In this document: in pieces, positions 9,697-17,963 of the stretch | Layout: each line of letters opens with the position of its first letter | Numbering within the stretch: the stretch's first letter is position 1 | Source of the DNA: Bacteroides sp. | GTDB lineage: Bacteria; Bacteroidota; Bacteroidia; Bacteroidales; Muribaculaceae | Reading direction: 5' to 3' | Assembly (NCBI GenBank): GCA_014801225.1 | Contig: JAAVEO010000029.1 | Span: 1-57,711, forward strand | Length of the DNA: 57,711 nucleotides | Notes under the pieces: generated by a model | What the model was told of the DNA's origin: nothing | Seen by the model: the letters and a program-made list of their open reading frames with translations, nothing else | Databases searched by the model: none | Made by a program: the position numbers and the translations under genes

Positions 9697-9900
9697 ACCT
9701 AAAAACAATCTTTTTTACCTTAAGATTTTTTACCTGTAGAAACTTATAGAATTGGGCGCGACCGTGGTGGTTATCGCCCATTTTCTTTTACTAAAGAAGT
9801 ATATTTTATTCATAGGCAATTTGTTTTACCTATAGGCTGAAACTAACAGAGGGCTTTTCTGTGGAATACCACTGAAAAGCCCTCTGCCTTTATTCTTTTT
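9697..9900 (+). ncRNA. Candidate small RNA, about 200 nt
   Basis: The stretch between the promoter at 9659-9690 and the terminator at 9847-9900 has no convincing ORF. It contains a hairpin with stem TGGGCG/CGCCCA (9753-9758/9775-9780) extended by GACC/GGTT, and a second one ATAGG/CCTAT (9812-9816/9829-9833). The flanking genes (lpxH and the leftward small membrane gene) are convergent on it, so it is not an obvious leader. I cannot assign it to a known family; 6S RNA or another Bacteroidales RNA is possible. The 5' and 3' limits are inferred. Confidence 0.55.
9847..9900 (+). terminator. Strong intrinsic terminator of the small-RNA unit
   Basis: A perfect 13-bp stem CAGAGGGCTTTTC / GAAAAGCCCTCTG, continued after one T-T mismatch by GTGG/CCAC around an AATA loop, is followed by a T-rich tail to 9900. 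It could also stop the leftward gene at 9954, but the T-tract lies on the plus-strand side. Confidence 0.8.
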
Positions 9901-9953
9901 ATATGTGCTTTATATTGCCTTCCTCCGATGACTAATGATAGTGTGTGGCGATT

Positions 9954-10157
9954 CTATTTCTTGAGGTTCTCCCGTTTCCGAAGGAACACTACAAGAAGAA
10001 TGAGCACAGCTATCTCACCGACACATATTTCCGCAAATTGCCATACCCTTCCTCCTGCAATCATCTCCTTTCCGAAATATGTAGCCATGAAGATGAAGTA
10101 TAGCGAGAGTACTATCGGGAGCCATACAGATTTCCTTATACGTCGTCTGTTATCCAT
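9954..10157 (-). CDS. Small two-helix membrane protein
   Basis: A 67-aa protein with two hydrophobic helices (SVWLPIVLSLYFIFMATYF and ICVGEIAVLILLVVFL), basic ends and a C-terminal RKRENLKK. It starts 2 nt after the stop of the exonuclease gene, so it is almost certainly its operon partner. Proteins of this form are common in Bacteroidetes, but I know of no function. Confidence 0.7.
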   Translation of the reverse strand: MDNRRRIRKSVWLPIVLSLYFIFMATYFGKEMIAGGRVWQFAEICVGEIAVLILLVVFLRKRENLKK

Positions 10158-10159
10158 TT

Positions 10160-11014
10160 CTACTCGGTGCCTCCTTGCGCTTTCGGAGCCGCGCCCGCTT
10201 CTCCCGAGCGTTTACGTCGGCGCGCGTTGCGTTGGCGGCGTCTCTTGGCTAATTCTTTTTTTCTTTCCTTCGCTTCTATCTCTTTTGCCTCTTCCACTGA
10301 GATAGAGGGATTCTCCGCAATCTCCGCTTGACGACGCTCACGCTCTTCGCGACGTTCACGCTCTATACGCTCGTTCTCCTGCTCGGGACGCATATAGGGA
10401 GAAAGTTCGGGTTTGAAATCCCCGTCTGACACGCAATCGTAGATACGGATACAAGCCACTGCATCCAATGCGGCGTAATTCTGCTGATGAATGGTAAGTT
10501 CTTCTGCTTCCCAGTTGGTGAGGCGTTGCCCTTTGGAGATACGCTTGCCAAAGAGGATACCGTAGATTCTTGAAAGTGAGTTGTCAGCAATACTGAATTG
10601 CTTCACGTAGGGTTGTAAATCGATGAATCCGGCCGGATTCAGCGGACAAAGGTTCCTGATATTATGGAAATCATCATGTATCGACAGTCCCACCTTAAGC
10701 TGATTTGGATCCTCCAGTAGCTGACGTAGTTCTTCCGGTATTCCAATTTTATTGAGACGGAAGAGATAACAGCATTTTCGGGTGGATAGCTGCATCAGCG
10801 ATACCCTGTTGATTACTCCTTTCCGGAAGCTCGGACGTGTCTCCGTGTCAAAACCAATAACATCCGATGTCTTCAGGTCGGCCACTGCCGCAGCGGCATC
10901 CTCCACCTTGTCGATCACCTTCACCATGCCTATGAAATTTGCCATGGGAAGTTGCGCAAGTTCCTCTTTGGAAATTGATACTGTGATTCTCGGTTGCTTA
11001 TTGTCCATAGTCAA
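10160..11014 (-). CDS. 3'-5' exonuclease domain protein (RNase D-like)
   Basis: A 284-aa protein. Residues about 45-205 form a DEDD-type 3'-5' exonuclease domain: DVIGFDTETRPSF (exo I with the Asp/Glu pair), HDDFHNI (exo II) and NYAALDAVACIRIYD (exo III region). The C-terminal ~70 residues are highly charged, Arg/Lys/Glu-rich with a predicted coiled coil and a basic tail (KRRRQRNARRRKRSG), probably for nucleic-acid contact. The ATG at 11006-11008 is an alternative start. It sits between bioD and the small membrane gene in one leftward operon. Confidence 0.8.
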   Translation of the reverse strand: MTMDNKQPRITVSISKEELAQLPMANFIGMVKVIDKVEDAAAAVADLKTSDVIGFDTETRPSFRKGVINRVSLMQLSTRKCCYLFRLNKIGIPEELRQLLEDPNQLKVGLSIHDDFHNIRNLCPLNPAGFIDLQPYVKQFSIADNSLSRIYGILFGKRISKGQRLTNWEAEELTIHQQNYAALDAVACIRIYDCVSDGDFKPELSPYMRPEQENERIERERREERERRQAEIAENPSISVEEAKEIEAKERKKELAKRRRQRNARRRKRSGEAGAAPKAQGGTE

Positions 11015-11030
11015 GTTTCAGATCCTCCTT

Positions 11031-11687
11031 TTATCTGCCGGGCATCTCAAGCCACAGTGTGCCGGGGAAACGCACCGATATCCATCTTTCAAGATATTCG
11101 CGTGTGTCGGCACTTATCACTTTGTCTTTATCAAAATAAGGATTATATACTACTGCGGTAAGCTCCAGACCCTCGCGTTCGATTGCCGAGAAGGTAAGAA
11201 GTGTGTCGCTCACCGAGCCTAATTGTCCGTTGGTCACTACCACTACAGGCAGACCTCGTTCACGGATGTAATCTATCGTGAGGTAATCCCCTTTGAGAGG
11301 GACCATTATGCCCCCTGCTCCTTCGATGAGCAGGTATTCGAATTCATTGGAAAGTGTTGCCGAAGCCTTATCGATAACTCCGAAATCTATCTCTTTCCCG
11401 TCGAGACGGGAGGCCAGGTCGGGTGAGGCCGGATAGCTGAAAATCACCGGTGCCGTGACGTGAAGGCGGTCCACTGTCTGCATTGGTATACCCATTATGT
11501 CGCGATGCACGAGGATATCTTCACTGTATTCTTTGTTACCGGTCTGAATGAATTTCTGTGTAATCACACTTTTCCCTTCTGATGCGAGTGTTCGGGCAAG
11601 CCATCCTGTGGCATAACTCTTGCCGACATCTGTACCGATGCCGGTCACGAATACTCTTTCGGGCCATGTGGTGACATCAATCTTCAT
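11031..11687 (-). CDS. bioD: Dethiobiotin synthetase
   Basis: A 218-aa ATP-dependent ligase that closes the ureido ring of dethiobiotin. It has the family P-loop FVTGIGTDVGKSYATGWL at residues 13-30, the conserved Lys of TQKFIQTG, and IEGAGGIMVPL. The length is typical. The gene stands apart from bioAF-GC and heads a leftward operon with a 3'-5' exonuclease 16 nt downstream. It has its own consensus promoter at 11730-11760. Confidence 0.93.
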   Translation of the reverse strand: MKIDVTTWPERVFVTGIGTDVGKSYATGWLARTLASEGKSVITQKFIQTGNKEYSEDILVHRDIMGIPMQTVDRLHVTAPVIFSYPASPDLASRLDGKEIDFGVIDKASATLSNEFEYLLIEGAGGIMVPLKGDYLTIDYIRERGLPVVVVTNGQLGSVSDTLLTFSAIEREGLELTAVVYNPYFDKDKVISADTREYLERWISVRFPGTLWLEMPGR

Positions 11688-11729
11688 TTCCTATTAATTT
11701 TTAGTTTCCCCTGTTTTTCTTTTCGCGTG

Positions 11730-11760
11730 CAAAAATAAAAAAAATTTTTTTTACCCCAAA
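11730..11760 (-). promoter_or_regulatory. Consensus promoter for the bioD operon
   Basis: On the minus strand, TTTG (11757-11760) and TATTTTTG (11730-11737) are 19 nt apart. The predicted 5' leader to bioD is only about 35 nt. Confidence 0.7.
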
Positions 11761-11833
11761 CCAATTTTTAACATTTATTCCAATCTGACCAAAAATTCCT
11801 CCATATTTTATAAATTTGCCCCCGGAATAGAGT

Positions 11834-11876
11834 AAGAGAGTGAATCTTCGGCCTATGACCATTGATTCACTCTCTT
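11834..11876. terminator. Hairpin between glyA and bioD
   Basis: A 13-bp perfect stem AAGAGAGTGAATC/GATTCACTCTCTT with a 17-nt loop, 40 nt past the glyA stop. The T-rich side faces the plus strand, although both flanking genes are leftward. A TAAATTTG -7-like motif on the plus strand is only 16 nt before it (11811-11818). It may be the glyA 3' end structure or part of a very short plus-strand RNA. Confidence 0.55.
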
Positions 11877-11915
11877 TATTTATGATAGGTTGAATTCCTC
11901 CTAATCAGGAAGATA

Positions 11916-13196
11916 TTACCATGCAAACATGGGATAACCGTTCATTGTATCATTTACTTCACGGCGTACCTCCTTGATTACCTCCTCGTTATCGGCATTG
12001 CAGAGCACTTTGTCGATAAGGTCGGCGATCTTCTCCATCAGATCCTCTTTGGCGCCGCGGGTTGTGATGGCGGCTGTGCCGAAGCGAAGACCGGAAGTGA
12101 GGAAGGGGCTGCGGGTGTCGTAGGGCACCATATTCTTGTTGGCTGTGATATCTGCCTCTACAAGTACGCGCTCGGCTTTCTTACCGCTCATCTCGGGGAA
12201 CTTCGGACGGAGGTCTACGAGCATGGAGTGGTTGTCTGTGCCATCGGAGATGATTTTGTATCCGCGGGCGATAAGAGCGTCGGCGAGAGCCTGAGCGTTC
12301 TTTTTAACCTGAATCGCATACTCTTTCCATTCGGGCTGGAGACACTCTCCGAAGGCTACAGCCTTGGCTGCGATAACGTGCTCGAGCGGGCCACCCTGTA
12401 CACCGGGGAACACTGCGCTGTCGAGGAGTGCGGACATCTTCTTGATTTCCCCCTTAGGTGTCTTCTTACCCCAGGGGTTATCGAAATCCTTACCCATAAG
12501 GATCATACCGCCGCGAGGACCGCGGAGAGTCTTGTGGGTAGTGGTAGTCACGATATGTGCGTGCTTGAGGGGGTTCTCGAGCAGACCTGCGGCTATAAGG
12601 CCGGCAGGGTGAGCCATATCTACCATGAAGATAGCGCCGATCTCATCGGCGAGTTTGCGGATACGGGCGTAATCCCATTCGCGGCTGTAAGCGCTGGCTC
12701 CGGCAATGATGAGTTTCGGACGCTCGGCACGTGCCTTCTCCTCCATCTCCTCATAGTTTACACGACCTGTGTTGGCATCTACAGTGTAGCTGATAGGCTG
12801 GAACATAAGACCGGAGAAGTTGACGGGGCTACCGTGGCTGAGGTGACCGCCGTGGCTGAGGTCCATACCCATGAATTTGTCGCCGGGCTGGAGGCAAGCC
12901 ATGAATACGGCCATGTTGGCCTGTGCGCCGGAGTGGGGCTGTACGTTTACCCATTCTGCATCGAAAAGTTTCTTTGCACGCTCGCGGGCAAGGTTCTCGG
13001 CCTCGTCTACTACCTCGCAACCGCCATAGTAGCGATGAGCGGGATATCCCTCGGCATATTTGTTGGTAAGGCAAGAGCCCATAGCTCTCATCACCTCGTC
13101 GCTTACGAAGTTCTCACTGGCGATCAGCTCGATGCCGCGACGCTGACGGAGATGCTCGCGGTCGATGATTTCGAAGATTTCGTTGTCTCTCTTCAT
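11916..13196 (-). CDS. glyA: Serine hydroxymethyltransferase
   Basis: A cytoplasmic PLP enzyme converting serine and tetrahydrofolate to glycine and 5,10-methylene-THF. Signatures: [14 protein letters not shown] near the N-terminus, [30 protein letters not shown], and the PLP-lysine segment [15 protein letters not shown]. The frame is open to 13277, but the ATG at 13194-13196 ([11 protein letters not shown]) gives 426 aa, the family length. The extra 27 codons fall in the 5' leader after the promoter at 13315-13346. It is monocistronic. Confidence 0.96.
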   Translation of the reverse strand: MKRDNEIFEIIDREHLRQRRGIELIASENFVSDEVMRAMGSCLTNKYAEGYPAHRYYGGCEVVDEAENLARERAKKLFDAEWVNVQPHSGAQANMAVFMACLQPGDKFMGMDLSHGGHLSHGSPVNFSGLMFQPISYTVDANTGRVNYEEMEEKARAERPKLIIAGASAYSREWDYARIRKLADEIGAIFMVDMAHPAGLIAAGLLENPLKHAHIVTTTTHKTLRGPRGGMILMGKDFDNPWGKKTPKGEIKKMSALLDSAVFPGVQGGPLEHVIAAKAVAFGECLQPEWKEYAIQVKKNAQALADALIARGYKIISDGTDNHSMLVDLRPKFPEMSGKKAERVLVEADITANKNMVPYDTRSPFLTSGLRFGTAAITTRGAKEDLMEKIADLIDKVLCNADNEEVIKEVRREVNDTMNGYPMFAW

Positions 13197-13314
13197 CTCG
13201 ATTATCAGTTCTGTGTTTTCAGGGTAGAGGTCAGTCTTGGTAGCATCGGCATTTAACCTTCCGGCCCGGGCTGACATAGATCCCTTAGGTTAGTGTTAGT
13301 AGTTGAATTTTCGG

Positions 13315-13346
13315 CAAAGATAACCATATCCCCCCAATCCGCCAAA
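13315..13346 (-). promoter_or_regulatory. Consensus promoter for glyA
   Basis: TTTG (13343-13346) and TATCTTTG (13315-13322) on the minus strand are 20 nt apart. The predicted leader is about 110 nt. Confidence 0.75.
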
Positions 13347-13444
13347 TAATTCCCGTAGAATCCCCCTATTTTTATCCCTGATTATGTTATTCATTTATGG
13401 TTTATGCCTTAAAGATCTTATCTTAATAAGGTCTTTTCAGGGAT

Positions 13445-15385
13445 TTAATAAGGTTTTTTCCAGAATTCAGCTTCATTGGAAGTAGTTTTTACTCCGCGAT
13501 AATTGAATCCCTCCGGAACAAGAACTATGAGTGAGACATTGTCTTCGTTTGATCCGGGACCCTCTACTCTCGGCATCTGCTCGTCATAAGCCGAAATTAT
13601 GTAAAGGTTCTTGGCCATATAATAATCGAGATAATGCTCTTTTGTCTCCTGATTCTCGTGATTCCAGTTTGCATCCTCATTCAAGCACACCTCTTCTCCG
13701 TCGATGAGACGTTGTCTTACTTCTCCGGGATGAAGGGGAGTGCCGTCAGGGGAGGTGACGAACGCAGCGAATGTAGGGTCACACCATACCCATTTGTCAA
13801 GCTCTTTGCTCCATGCAGTGCAAATCACGTGACAGTCGCCGTCGGTATCATATTGTTTCGATTCACATGTAAGGAAGCGTGCGGGAATACCTTCGGCTAA
13901 CAATACTTGCTGAAGTGCAATCGCCATCATGCGACAGTTGGCACCTGCACTGTCCTTCCGGGCATATTCAATAATGTTGCTTACATCGTATGGTTCGGTG
14001 GGACGGTCAGGGCGCATGCCATTATGTTTGATTACATCATGAATCCAATATGTGAGATTTTTAATTTTACTGTAGTCATCCCCGTTGCCCGCAATGCTGT
14101 CAAGATTAAATGTAAGTCGAGTGGCAGTCAGAAGAGAGTCGGAAGGAGGAGCATATCTCCAGTTGATGGTATCCTCAGAGGTATTTGTGTAGGATGCGCT
14201 TTCTTGCAGTATCTCTATTTTTGATTTATTGCGATCGAATTTTTTAGCTTCCGCAACAATGCTGTCAACCTCCGGCAGATAACGATAGCAATTCACGGAG
14301 TCTGTGAGAGACCGCAGAATATAGCACGCTTGTAGAGGATAATACTCAACGCTTGGATATGCTTTAGCATCTTTGATCGATTCTTTGGCAAGCCGGGCCA
14401 ATGTGAGCAGAAAATCTTCCTTTCCGTCCCAGTCATTAAATTTCTGAATATCGATAACAGAGTCGCCTTCTGTGATATTGTCAAATACGGGTCCATTGAA
14501 AGTGTATTCTTTAACCTTGGGAAGCTCGCATTGACTTGGAGATGCAAATCCGAAGTAGCATATCGGCCCGTTGAATGTTATGGATTCAAGATTCTCACAA
14601 AATGCTGCCAGCATAGTACCGGTATTGAATATCGGTCCGTTGAACTCTATACTTTTGAGGGAGGGATTGTGAGTGAAAGGAGTGGCATTGATGTATCCCA
14701 TAGGACCATTGAACACAACTTTCTTGAGATTGGGGAGCTCTCGGAAAGGAGAATAAGAAGAGGTATAGAACCCGTTGAGTTCCACTTCTTGTAAGCCTAC
14801 AAGACCTTCATCAGAAAAAGAATATAAGTCAGGATGGAATGGGAGACGTAAAGTTTCAAGTAAAGAATCAAGTGCTATGGCTCTTGGCTCAATAATGACA
14901 TTATCTTCCACATAAAGATTCTTTATTGGGAGGTTGGATAATGACCAGGATTTGATCGTATCAAGTCGGCCGGGAAGCTTGATTTCCTCAATATTGCAGT
15001 CGTATAGAAAAAGAGGGGGAAGGGTATGTGCACCGGTTACATAGCTGCTGTCACGCAAATTGTTATACCATATGAAACCTTTCCCGTCAGGAGAAAAACT
15101 TACATCGGAAAGGTCAAGTGCTTTTACCGTTCCGGATGTAGCTTTCATCTTCTCATCTCTGCCGCATAGTTTTCTAAGCGTTTTGATATCGGCGCTGTTG
15201 AGTGAGCCCTTAATACGGAGAGCCTCAGGATTTAAGGATTGAAGTGAATCGGAATATTTTGCCAAATCTCCCGGCGTGGAGATTCTGACTTCAGTATATT
15301 TAAAAGCATACCCCAAGGAGGATAACCCCAAAATAATACTTACTACAAATAATCCGATTGCAGGTAAAAGTAGAGATTTTCTCAT
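13445..15385 (-). CDS. Leucine-rich-repeat protein with transglutaminase-like domain
   Basis: A 646-aa protein. The N-terminus (LLLPAIGLFVVSIILGLSSL) is a signal peptide or membrane anchor. Residues about 30-330 carry irregular BspA-like (LRR_5) repeats, recognisable as repeated 'L..V.FNGP' units. Residues about 420-560 are a transglutaminase-like fold with a plausible Cys-His-Asp triad: Cys484 in GANCRMM, His519 in GDCHVIC and Asp536 in WCDPTF. It is therefore probably an exported or periplasmic cysteine peptidase or crosslinker recognising targets through LRRs. The substrate is unknown. No clear consensus promoter is seen. Confidence 0.75.
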   Translation of the reverse strand: MRKSLLLPAIGLFVVSIILGLSSLGYAFKYTEVRISTPGDLAKYSDSLQSLNPEALRIKGSLNSADIKTLRKLCGRDEKMKATSGTVKALDLSDVSFSPDGKGFIWYNNLRDSSYVTGAHTLPPLFLYDCNIEEIKLPGRLDTIKSWSLSNLPIKNLYVEDNVIIEPRAIALDSLLETLRLPFHPDLYSFSDEGLVGLQEVELNGFYTSSYSPFRELPNLKKVVFNGPMGYINATPFTHNPSLKSIEFNGPIFNTGTMLAAFCENLESITFNGPICYFGFASPSQCELPKVKEYTFNGPVFDNITEGDSVIDIQKFNDWDGKEDFLLTLARLAKESIKDAKAYPSVEYYPLQACYILRSLTDSVNCYRYLPEVDSIVAEAKKFDRNKSKIEILQESASYTNTSEDTINWRYAPPSDSLLTATRLTFNLDSIAGNGDDYSKIKNLTYWIHDVIKHNGMRPDRPTEPYDVSNIIEYARKDSAGANCRMMAIALQQVLLAEGIPARFLTCESKQYDTDGDCHVICTAWSKELDKWVWCDPTFAAFVTSPDGTPLHPGEVRQRLIDGEEVCLNEDANWNHENQETKEHYLDYYMAKNLYIISAYDEQMPRVEGPGSNEDNVSLIVLVPEGFNYRGVKTTSNEAEFWKKPY

Positions 15386-15490
15386 ATCTGCAATTATTTA
15401 GGTGAATATTGTCATATAACAACGAAGCTGCAACCACTATCATAGGATTACAACTACTATGAGATAGATAGAGGAGGAGAGGAAGGAAAG

Positions 15491-15832
15491 TTACAGATGC
15501 TTGCTGCAGTCTATGGACAGACCTGTAATGGAGGATATCTCTTCATGTGACATTCCGCTTAGACGCAATTTAGATGCGATGTCCAATAGTGCCTCTTCAC
15601 GGCCTTCTTCACGGCCCTCTTCACGGCCTTCTTCGCGACCTTTTTCTTCTCCTTCGGAAAAGGCTTTTTTTGCGGCTTGCTCAGCGGCTTTCTTGGCAGC
15701 GAATTGAACAGCGCTTTGATTCTCAATCTCCTTATAATATGATTGAGAATATGCTACGGCCTCCTCCACTGTGAGATGCTCGGTCTCCCGTGTCATCGGA
15801 TCCTCAATAGTGCCGTTAATGTTTGTTTCCAT
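15491..15832 (-). CDS. Orphan C-terminal domain of an Rpn/PD-(D/E)XK transposase-like protein
   Basis: A 113-aa protein matching only the C-terminal part of Rpn-family (PD-(D/E)XK nuclease transposase) proteins. It has a helical Ala/Glu-rich segment, four KGREE/GREE repeats and the terminal GMSHEEISSITGLS segment. The nuclease domain (about 200 aa) is absent, and nothing of it is visible in the sequence upstream. A full consensus promoter stands 29 nt before the ATG, so it seems to be a functional short gene, not just debris. In E. coli rpn loci, the C-terminal part is separately made as an inhibitor of the full nuclease; a similar role is possible here. Confidence 0.6.
   Translation of the reverse strand: METNINGTIEDPMTRETEHLTVEEAVAYSQSYYKEIENQSAVQFAAKKAAEQAAKKAFSEGEEKGREEGREEGREEGREEALLDIASKLRLSGMSHEEISSITGLSIDCSKHL
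15594..15641 (+). repeat. 12-bp in-frame tandem repeat (4 units)
   Basis: Four near-identical 12-bp units (cttcacggccttc type) in the Rpn-like gene encode GREE tetrapeptides on the minus strand. Unit loss or gain by slippage would keep the frame. Confidence 0.7.
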
Positions 15833-15860
15833 ACTACCTTGATTATGGGATAATTATCCA

Positions 15861-15891
15861 CAAAGGTAATAAGAATATTTTAAAATGCAAA
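15861..15891 (-). promoter_or_regulatory. Consensus promoter for the Rpn-like short gene
   Basis: TTTG (15888-15891) and TACCTTTG (15861-15868) on the minus strand are 19 nt apart and lie 29 nt before the ATG. Confidence 0.7.
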
Positions 15892-15930
15892 TTTTGTAGA
15901 ATTATTTATGATAATGATAGGAAAATGAAA

Positions 15931-15962
15931 ACTCCCTTGAATCTCATGGGATTCAAGGGAGT
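15931..15962 (-). terminator. Terminator of the nqr operon
   Basis: A 13-bp stem ACTCCCTTGAATC/GATTCAAGGGAGT with a short loop, 28 nt after nqrF, followed on the minus strand by a T-rich stretch (TTTTCATTTTCC). Confidence 0.8.
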
Positions 15963-15989
15963 GGACTATTTGGATTTACGTGGAGGGTA

Positions 15990-17279
15990 TTATCCGCCGA
16001 AGTTGTCGTAGTGAATGGATTCCGGCTCTACACCGAGGTTATAGAGCATATTGTTCACGGCGTTACTCATCGGGCCGGGACCGCACATGTAGTATTCGAT
16101 ATCCTCGGGAGCGTCGTGGTCCTTGAGATATGTATTGTACATTACGTCATGCACGAATCCGGCAGTGTAGGGTACACCTGCCGCATCGGCAGCGGGATCC
16201 GGACGGTCGAGAGCAAGATGGAACTTGAAGTTGGGGAAATCCTTCTCAAGCTGCATGAAGTCCTCGAGATAGAACACCTCGTTGAGCGCACGTGCTCCAT
16301 AGAAATAGTGAAGTACGCGGTCGGTGGTCTTTAGTGTCTTGGTCATCCACATGATCTGCGCACGGAGAGGAGCCATACCGGCGCCACCGCCTACCCAAAT
16401 CATCTCTGCCTTGGAATCTACGATAGGATGGAAGTCTCCATAAGGACCGCTCATCATCACCTTGTCGCCGGGCTTCAGAGAGAAGATGTAGCTCGATGCG
16501 ATACCGGGCATCACATCCTGGAATCCCACCTGAGGTTTCGGTTTGAAAGGGGGAGTGGCGATACGCACGGTAAGCATGATTCGGTCACCCTCCTCAGGAT
16601 AGTTGGCCATGGAGTAAGCACGTACCGTCTCCTCTGTGTTGCGGCATTTGAGACCGAACAGACCGAACTTCTCCCAAGCGGGGAGATATTCATCTGTGAT
16701 AAGGCTCTTGTCGATATCCTTATCATAGTCCATATCAAACTTAGGAATGCGGATCTGAGCATAGCTACCCGGGATAAAGTTCATGTGCTCGCCCTCGGGG
16801 AGGCGTACGATAAACTCCTTGATGAATGTAGCTACATTGCGGTTGCTGATTACCTCGCACTCCCATTCCTTCACATCGAGAGCTGATTCGGAAACTTTCA
16901 CCTCCATATCGCTCTTCACTTTCACCTGACATCCGAGACGCCAGTTCTCTTTCATCTCACGGCGTGTGAAATGTACAGCCTCGGTGGGAAGCATGTCGCC
17001 GCCACCTGATTCTACCTGCACTTTACACTGACCGCAGCTGCCTTTTCCGCCACAAGCTGACGAAAGATGCACACCGCCGTCGTTAAGAGTGGTGAGCAAG
17101 CTCTTGCCACTCGCCGAGTGAATCATCTTTTTACCTCCGTTGATGGAGATGGCTACCTCGCCCGACTTCACGAGTGCGCCCTTGCAGACCAGCAGAATCA
17201 CCACCAGCACCAGCACTATCACGAAGAAGATAAGCGCCGCCGCTATCACTGAGTTCCACTGTATGTCATTCAGTATCAT
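15990..17279 (-). CDS. nqrF: Na+-translocating NADH-quinone reductase subunit F
   Basis: A 429-aa NADH-oxidising subunit of Na+-NQR. It has an N-terminal membrane helix (residues 8-31) and a 2Fe-2S ferredoxin domain with SSACGGKGSCGQCKV (CX5CX2C). The FAD-binding RAYSMANYPEE and NADH-binding WVGGGAGMAPLRAQ follow, with CGPGPMSNAV near the end. The length is normal. It is the last gene of nqrABCDEF and takes electrons from NADH into the complex. Confidence 0.96.
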   Translation of the reverse strand: MILNDIQWNSVIAAALIFFVIVLVLVVILLVCKGALVKSGEVAISINGGKKMIHSASGKSLLTTLNDGGVHLSSACGGKGSCGQCKVQVESGGGDMLPTEAVHFTRREMKENWRLGCQVKVKSDMEVKVSESALDVKEWECEVISNRNVATFIKEFIVRLPEGEHMNFIPGSYAQIRIPKFDMDYDKDIDKSLITDEYLPAWEKFGLFGLKCRNTEETVRAYSMANYPEEGDRIMLTVRIATPPFKPKPQVGFQDVMPGIASSYIFSLKPGDKVMMSGPYGDFHPIVDSKAEMIWVGGGAGMAPLRAQIMWMTKTLKTTDRVLHYFYGARALNEVFYLEDFMQLEKDFPNFKFHLALDRPDPAADAAGVPYTAGFVHDVMYNTYLKDHDAPEDIEYYMCGPGPMSNAVNNMLYNLGVEPESIHYDNFGG

Positions 17280-17322
17280 TGTCTTTCTTTTTTCTAAGGT
17301 TGATATTTAGACCTTGCCTCCA

Positions 17323-17937
17323 TCAGAGTTTGATGCCGAGGAAGCTCATGAAGGCGATGCCCATGAGGCCGGTGATGATGAATGTTATACCGATGCCTCG
17401 AAGCGGACCGGGAATCACTTTGGTGTTGAGACGCTCACGAATTGCAGCCAGACACACGATGGCCAGAAGCCAACCGATACCGGAACCGGCACCATAAACG
17501 GTAGCTGTCCAAGCGTTGGCAAACTCTCTCTGCTGCATGAAGAGCACTGCTCCGAGGATGGCGCAGTTCACTGCGATAAGAGGGAGGAAGAGACCAAGAG
17601 AGTTATAGAGCGAGGGTGAATATTTCTCGATCACCATCTCCAGAATCTGTACCAATGCCGCGATTACGGAGATAAACATGATCAGACCCAGGAAGCTGAG
17701 GTCGCTGTCGGCATACTCTGCTCCGAGCCAGCTGAGGGCTCCCGGAACAAGCACATACTCATTGATACACCATGTGATTGGCAACGCTATGATGAGCACT
17801 GCGGTCACAGCCATACCGAGACCGAAGGCTGTCTTCACATTCTTTGACACGGCCAGATAGGAACACATGCCAAGGAAGTAGGCGAATATCATGTTGTCGA
17901 TAAAAATCGACCGGATGAATAGATTCAGATTTTCCAT
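17323..17937 (-). CDS. nqrE: Na+-translocating NADH-quinone reductase subunit E
   Basis: A 204-aa integral membrane protein with six hydrophobic helices, starting MENLNLFIRSIFIDNMIFAYFLGMCSYLAV, the typical NqrE opening. The two inverted half-repeats (CSYLAVSKNV and NCAILGAVLF regions) supply the membrane cysteines that coordinate the 2Fe-2S centre with NqrD. It lies between nqrD and nqrF in the operon. Confidence 0.95.
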   Translation of the reverse strand: MENLNLFIRSIFIDNMIFAYFLGMCSYLAVSKNVKTAFGLGMAVTAVLIIALPITWCINEYVLVPGALSWLGAEYADSDLSFLGLIMFISVIAALVQILEMVIEKYSPSLYNSLGLFLPLIAVNCAILGAVLFMQQREFANAWTATVYGAGSGIGWLLAIVCLAAIRERLNTKVIPGPLRGIGITFIITGLMGIAFMSFLGIKL

Positions 17938-17963
17938 TGTTGTCGCTTTTCTTGACTATGTTC

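Noticed and set aside
12228..13256. 342-codon open frame antisense to glyA
   Set aside because: It is a shadow of a strongly conserved housekeeping gene, without a promoter or motif.
13197..13277. N-terminal extension of GlyA
   Set aside because: Extra codons lie in the leader; family length and first motif fit the ATG at 13196.
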